A DNA stretch of 64,000 nucleotides, taken from Saccharomycopsis malanga (taxonomy: Eukaryota > Ascomycota > Saccharomycetes > Ascoideales > Saccharomycopsidaceae). A program made the position numbers and the translations under genes. The notes under the pieces are model-generated. The model worked only from the letters and a program-made list of their open reading frames with translations. It had not been told where the DNA came from and did no database searches. Location of the stretch: positions 3,038,001-3,102,000 of the forward strand of contig CP025322.1 in assembly GCA_004014935.1 (NCBI GenBank). Reading direction: 5' to 3'. Shown in pieces: positions 59,787-64,000 of the stretch. How positions within the stretch are numbered: position 1 is the first letter of the stretch; each line of letters begins with the position of its first letter.

Positions 59787-61469
59787 TTTGATTTTTCTCA
59801 AACACCTAGTTGATACACAACAGCCCAATATCCTGATATTCTCAATATTTGAAGAATATACACTTTCGAAAAAATCAAGTGGTTGTCTTGTATTTAAACA
59901 GGAATTCTGGCACTGTTGAGAAAAACCTGTCTGAGAAAGGCTGCATGATATGCTGCATGATATGCAGCATGGTCCTGCGTCTCCGTTCATGTAGTGCTGC
60001 ATTCATTTTGTTAGGTACCGCACCCCTGAGGACACCTTTTTTGGTTAGTTTGATTACGTTTATTGGTACAATTAGCCATTACGAAGCATTGGCGCTTTGC
60101 TGATTAACCCTAGTCTAAACCGGATCATCAAAATATAGCGGGTCCTTGTGCCCAGACAGGAAGGTTCCTTTGCCGCCAGCTAAAAGAGCCTAAAAAGTAG
60201 CGCACTCCATTATATGCGCGTATCACGTGCTTGTGAATGGGAGGTGTGCTTATTAGCGTAGTAGAGGCTAATTCTGGACAATAGAGGGAAGATCACTGGT
60301 CTTGACTATTGAAGAAAACAATAGAGAATTGTTTCACTTCTGAGGAGTCCACGGAACGTGTCTTTAGAAAAGATGCACGGAGTGCAAATCTCAGGATCAA
60401 TTCAGTTCAATTCGTAGCGTTTTTACAAGAGAGTAGAAGGCAAACTAAAAGAGTATAAATTCGGGCTTTGCATGCTGTCAAACAGCACACTGCATAATAG
60501 TATGCCGGTTTCCTGCAATCCAAACTGGCCATATATAGTCGGAAATTACGCGAGCATCTTCAATGAGCGGTTCTTTCCAACAAAATAAAGGCTTTTGTTC
60601 TTTAAGATGGATTGAACAACTAGTTAAATTGTAGTTCTACTAGTAAAATGAAAATCCTTTAGCCTGTGAAAGTACTGGATTGATTATGCCAGAATTCTTA
60701 AGATGGTCGGTTTTTACACGAGGCGCTTCGGGTGTCGATCGGAAACGGAATTATATGAAACACCCTGGCTTTGGCATCAGGTTTTGGCCAAATTGAGATG
60801 ACAAACTGTTCTCGAGGTTGTAATGTTTGTCAATCATTAATTTGTATGTAGATCCGCCATAGTTTTGCGTATCTTATGGCAGGAATGACATTTCCAAAAA
60901 GCGAAGGTCTGATTTGGTACCACTCATAACTGATTGGTAATTGCTACAGCTATTGTTATTGAAACATACGCTTAAATGTGTGTATATATATATATATATA
61001 TATAAAATACGGCCGCAAATTGCTGTTTTGAGAGCCTGTAAATGGAATACCATGTATGAACAATATCATTGCTACTTCTGGCAGTTGATACATTTGCCAT
61101 TTGAGGCTTGACAGTAGTGATGATACGTCCAACATGGATTGTACATCAGTGGTTCCAGTTGATGTTGGACAATCTTTCAAATTGTTATGATGACAATCGT
61201 AGATTGTAGTGTACACTTCTAGAGAATATTCAGTGTTAACAAATGTCAATGTATGTTTGTTATGGATCAAATATCAAGTAACTTCCAGACAGTTGGGCAA
61301 AGCTCAAATGTTCTGTATGAATTCTGAACCAATGGTAATTTTCATGAAAAACCATCTAGAATGCATTAATACCACCAGAAACATCTACAGAACGCCTGCC
61401 ATAACCTAAAATGTGAAACATGTATTGAACTTTAATTAACACATACAATAGTACCTATACAGTAAACCC
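59787..61469. other. Intergenic region, about 1.7 kb
   Basis: Upstream of the MFS gene and downstream of SSF1. GCTGCATGATAT/TATGCAGCATGG repeats lie at 59940-59970, and a (TA)11 run at 60983-61004. No gene is supported; a 104-codon minus-strand frame at 60956-61270 has no family features. Confidence 0.45.
60983..61004. repeat. (TA)11 microsatellite
   Basis: Uninterrupted TA dinucleotides in the region 3' of SSF1. Confidence 0.9.
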
Positions 61470-62714
61470 CTACTCCTCATCGCTAAAAAGCTTATCATCT
61501 TGGTCTTCTACCTCGCTTTCAGAGTCTGATTGGCTACTATCACTGCCAGCAGACAGTCCGTTATTCTTACGTTCTTCTTCTCTTGCTTTACGGCGCAATT
61601 TCTTTGCCTCTTTCTTCTCTTTCTTGGCCTCCACATTAGCATTCTGTTCCTTTTGACGCTGGAGCCTCAATTTACGACGAACTGCATGGCGTTGTTCCAA
61701 TTTCTGGATTTCGGCTTGAGATTTCTGAACATAACTATGATAAAGCACCTTTCCTGAACAAACATCTTCTTCTATTTTGATCAAATCAAGCTTAATTCTA
61801 GGACCAATTTCCGTCAACTTGACTGCTTTTTTTCTCGTTTCTGCTGATTCAGTAACCGGTTTCTGTTCTTCTGCTTTGTGGTGTTGCTTACCATGTTTAT
61901 TGCTAGCATGCGGGCTGTTTTCGTTGATACGGACAATTTCATCGTCTTCAATCTCTGACTCACTGGTGAACCCTGCACCATTACTGTAAGGGTCCAAGAC
62001 AAAATCAGCAACGTCAGAAACCTTCGCCAAGTTTGGTAGTTTCTTGTGTGCCTTCTCCTTGACCGCAACTAACTTCTTGATCGACTTGGAGATCTCCACT
62101 GGCTTGGTGTCAATGGCATAATGTCTGAGATCGATGTCACCGTCGCTATTCTTGTTTAGAATAAGAACTCTTCGGATGGACGACACCTTGGTGGCCTGAG
62201 GCGATATTGGCGGAAACATACTCTGTAACAATGTGATCATCACCTTTTCATGAGGCTCTGCTTTGGCAGGACTCGTGAACCCATTGAGTACTAATAGCGG
62301 GGGATTCAAATATTCTTTCGATTCCTTGCCTTGTGATTTGGGGTGTTTCAAGATCCTTCTCACATCTTTACATAGAGAGTAGTTTTTCACTCTGAACACC
62401 AACGTAGGGCCTCTTGGAAGTCTCGTGAGCCTCAATGTAACCGTTCCCGACTCAGATTGACTGAAAACCAACATGTGGGAAACCCCCAACAGGCCGGCCA
62501 TCACCACAAAGTCCTTCAATTTGTTCGACTTCCGCTCTTTCAAGTTGATAGCAGTATGCGGTTGCATCACATTTCTCATATCGCTCACTAGTTGGGTCAC
62601 CGAATGGTTCTTAAGTGCGTCTCCTACCGACAAAACCATCGACCGCGGCGTCAGCGAAACTGCCTCCTCTGATGGAGCAACATGCGTTCTCGTTTTTCTT
62701 CTGTGTCTGGCCAT
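61470..62714 (-). CDS. SSF1: Ribosome biogenesis Brix-domain protein SSF1/SSF2
   Basis: 414 residues; a nucleolar factor of 27S pre-rRNA processing for the 60S subunit. Begins MARHRRKTRTH as in yeast Ssf1/Ssf2 and has the Brix domain over about 25-310: PRSMVLSVGD, DMRNVMQPHTAINLKERKSN, LKDFVVMAGLLGVSHMLVFS, LPRGPTLVFRV (the Brix hallmark), and NKNSDGDIDLRHYAI. The acidic/basic C-terminal tail (about 330-414) is typical of nucleolar proteins. The frame runs upstream to a GTG at 62744; the ATG at 62714 is chosen. Divergent from RRP3 with a shared 612-bp promoter. Confidence 0.94.
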   Translation of the reverse strand: MARHRRKTRTHVAPSEEAVSLTPRSMVLSVGDALKNHSVTQLVSDMRNVMQPHTAINLKERKSNKLKDFVVMAGLLGVSHMLVFSQSESGTVTLRLTRLPRGPTLVFRVKNYSLCKDVRRILKHPKSQGKESKEYLNPPLLVLNGFTSPAKAEPHEKVMITLLQSMFPPISPQATKVSSIRRVLILNKNSDGDIDLRHYAIDTKPVEISKSIKKLVAVKEKAHKKLPNLAKVSDVADFVLDPYSNGAGFTSESEIEDDEIVRINENSPHASNKHGKQHHKAEEQKPVTESAETRKKAVKLTEIGPRIKLDLIKIEEDVCSGKVLYHSYVQKSQAEIQKLEQRHAVRRKLRLQRQKEQNANVEAKKEKKEAKKLRRKAREEERKNNGLSAGSDSSQSDSESEVEDQDDKLFSDEE

Positions 62715-63326
62715 TGTAAATATAGAATACCTCGTTCTCGTCACCGTTCACAGTTGACTACTTGATCTTTAGTACCGCTCTTCACCATATATAAAAAATT
62801 TTTTTTTCAGAGCATCGCATCCATGCGATTGGTGCGTAATGGTGCATGAAAATGCATATCCTCTACTATATGAACATTCTGATTTGGAAAGGTGGTATGA
62901 TTCGACGATGAGTGAGTATGGTATGTGAGTGATGTTAAGAAGATTTCCATTCCCTGAGCCAGTGGCCAAGGGCTGAATAGTTGACAGGCATAAAAACTTT
63001 ATAAACTACAATAAACGAATACTCTTGATGCAATGGATTGATGATCAACATTAACACCAGTCAGAGTAATAAATAACATTAACACCAGTTAGATTAATGA
63101 AGAAATACAACTGAATAAGAACAATAGGTTAAAGTAGGATGGAACTGGCACCAATCAACATTTGCCTGTGTATTATGCAGGGCATCGCATGGCACATGAC
63201 TGAAATATATTTTTTTTTTTTTTTTTTTTTTTTCAATTTTTCAGTCTTCTCATAGTTAAAATTTTTATACTACTTTATATAGTTACTAGCAGAGGATATT
63301 GAAAGAAAAGTATTTGTGTGCAAAAG
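62715..63326. promoter_or_regulatory. Divergent SSF1-RRP3 promoter
   Basis: AAAAAATTTTTTTTT at 62795-62809 is an RRPE-type element (AAAAATTTT core) near SSF1. CAATTTTTCAG (63234-63244) and AAAATTTTTA (63257-63266) near RRP3 are RRPE-like too. T24 (63210-63233), a 28-bp imperfect tandem repeat (63047-63102) and two GGTGC(A/G)TRA motifs (62831-62849) are also present. RRPE elements control ribosome-biogenesis genes in yeasts. Confidence 0.65.
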
Positions 63327-64000
63327 ATGGGGTCGATAAAAAGTAAGAATCACAAGGTGAGCAAAAAAGAAAAGAGCAAGAAACAGACAAATGAGTTGGC
63401 ATTAAAGATCAAACAGCGTGCTTTGGCTGAACAGGAGAAAGCTAAACAAGAGAAAGCTGAACAGGAGAAAGCTAAACAGAATAAAGAGATAGATAGTAAT
63501 GATGAAGATGAATCTGACGTAGAAAGTGGCTCCGATAAGGAAGTAGCCTCCGAGGAGCAAACGCAAGAAACACCGGTGAAAAACTTTTCTGAATTTGGAC
63601 TTGTTCCAGAACTTCTTGAGGCCTGTCAACGGTTGAAGTTTAGCAACCCAACACCTATTCAGAATGAAGCGATACCCTGGGCACTACAGGGAAAGGATAT
63701 AATTGGCCTTGCTCAGACAGGATCAGGCAAGACTGCGGCATTTGCGATTCCAATCTTGCAGTCGTTATGGGAACTCCAGACTCCATATTTTGCCTGTGTA
63801 TTGTCGCCTACCAGAGAACTTGCGTATCAGATCAAGGACACGTTCGACGCTCTAGGATCTGGAATGGGGTGCAAGACTGTTTGCATTGTAGGAGGTGTTG
63901 GGATGATGGACCAGGCTAGAGATTTGATGAAGAAACCACATGTGATTGTAGCCACTCCTGGCAGATTGCTAGACCATTTAGAACATACAAAGGGATTCAG
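63327..64000 (+). CDS. RRP3: DEAD-box RNA helicase RRP3 (5' part, runs off window)
   Basis: 224 codons before the edge. A Lys/Glu N-terminal tail has a short repeat (QEKA units, about 38-52), then the helicase core: Q motif [15 protein letters not shown]...PTPIQ, Walker A AQTGSGKT (about 129-136), PTRELA, GG and TPGRLLDH; the DEAD box lies beyond the edge. The Q-motif wording matches Rrp3, a nucleolar helicase for 18S rRNA maturation. The pairing with SSF1 supports a ribosome-biogenesis role. Start ATG at 63327 ([10 protein letters not shown]). Confidence 0.92.
   Translation, partial: MGSIKSKNHKVSKKEKSKKQTNELALKIKQRALAEQEKAKQEKAEQEKAKQNKEIDSNDEDESDVESGSDKEVASEEQTQETPVKNFSEFGLVPELLEACQRLKFSNPTPIQNEAIPWALQGKDIIGLAQTGSGKTAAFAIPILQSLWELQTPYFACVLSPTRELAYQIKDTFDALGSGMGCKTVCIVGGVGMMDQARDLMKKPHVIVATPGRLLDHLEHTKGF

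Noticed and set aside
59787-60002. 72-residue N-terminal extension of the MFS transporter
   Set aside because: Cys/Ser-rich sequence unlike the family and overlapping repeated promoter motifs; the internal ATG at 59786 gives a normal N-terminus.
60956-61270. 104-codon minus-strand frame
   Set aside because: Contains the (TA)n run translated as Tyr-Ile repeats; no domain or conserved feature.

Overview
This is nuclear DNA of a budding yeast (Saccharomycotina): AT-rich, almost intron-free, with compact genes on both strands. It carries yeast-type families (DOT1, MED13, TAF11, RRP3, SSF1, MIX14, an MNN-type mannosyltransferase, FLC, GPI wall proteins). One in-frame CTG in the first chitinase (772-774) lies where both paralogs in the window have serine, encoded AGT and TCA. 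CTG is otherwise scarce. This points to the CTG-Ser clade (Debaryomyces/Scheffersomyces/Candida relatives); I cannot name a species.

Layout. 1-3.7 kb: a secreted GH18 chitinase, the spliced MIX14 gene and a cluster of repeats. 3.7-14.7 kb: a histidine-phosphatase-like membrane protein, an MNN2-type mannosyltransferase, an FLC-type TRP-like protein and a predicted serine hydrolase. 16.4-26 kb: DOT1, MED13 (SSN2) and an unrecognised protein. 26.3-38.2 kb: a cerevisin-like protease, two more GH18 chitinases, a coiled-coil protein and a 2OG-Fe(II) oxygenase-like protein. 38.4-43.3 kb: a WRAP73-like propeller, TAF11 and adenine phosphoribosyltransferase. 44.9-51.2 kb: two modular Ser/Thr-rich GPI wall proteins flanking a tRNA-Arg(ACG). 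52.3-59.8 kb: an APC permease, an AYR1-like reductase and a DAL5-type MFS transporter. 61.5-64 kb: the divergent ribosome-biogenesis pair SSF1 and RRP3; RRP3 runs off the right edge.

A theme of the window is the cell surface: three chitinases, a mannosyltransferase, two wall adhesins and FLC.

The most unusual content is a dispersed, tRNA-headed short interspersed element (SINE). I found about 20 copies or fragments, all intergenic. The long form is about 300 bp: a Pol III A box and B box, a unique body, a strongly conserved 3' segment and an (ATT)n tail. One long copy and several 5'-truncated tail-only copies are flanked by 10-15 bp direct repeats. That is the signature of LINE-type target-primed retroposition. 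SINEs are, as far as I know, hardly described in budding yeasts.

Several genes begin at an ATG inside a longer open frame that starts at GTG or TTG. I used the ATG in those cases.
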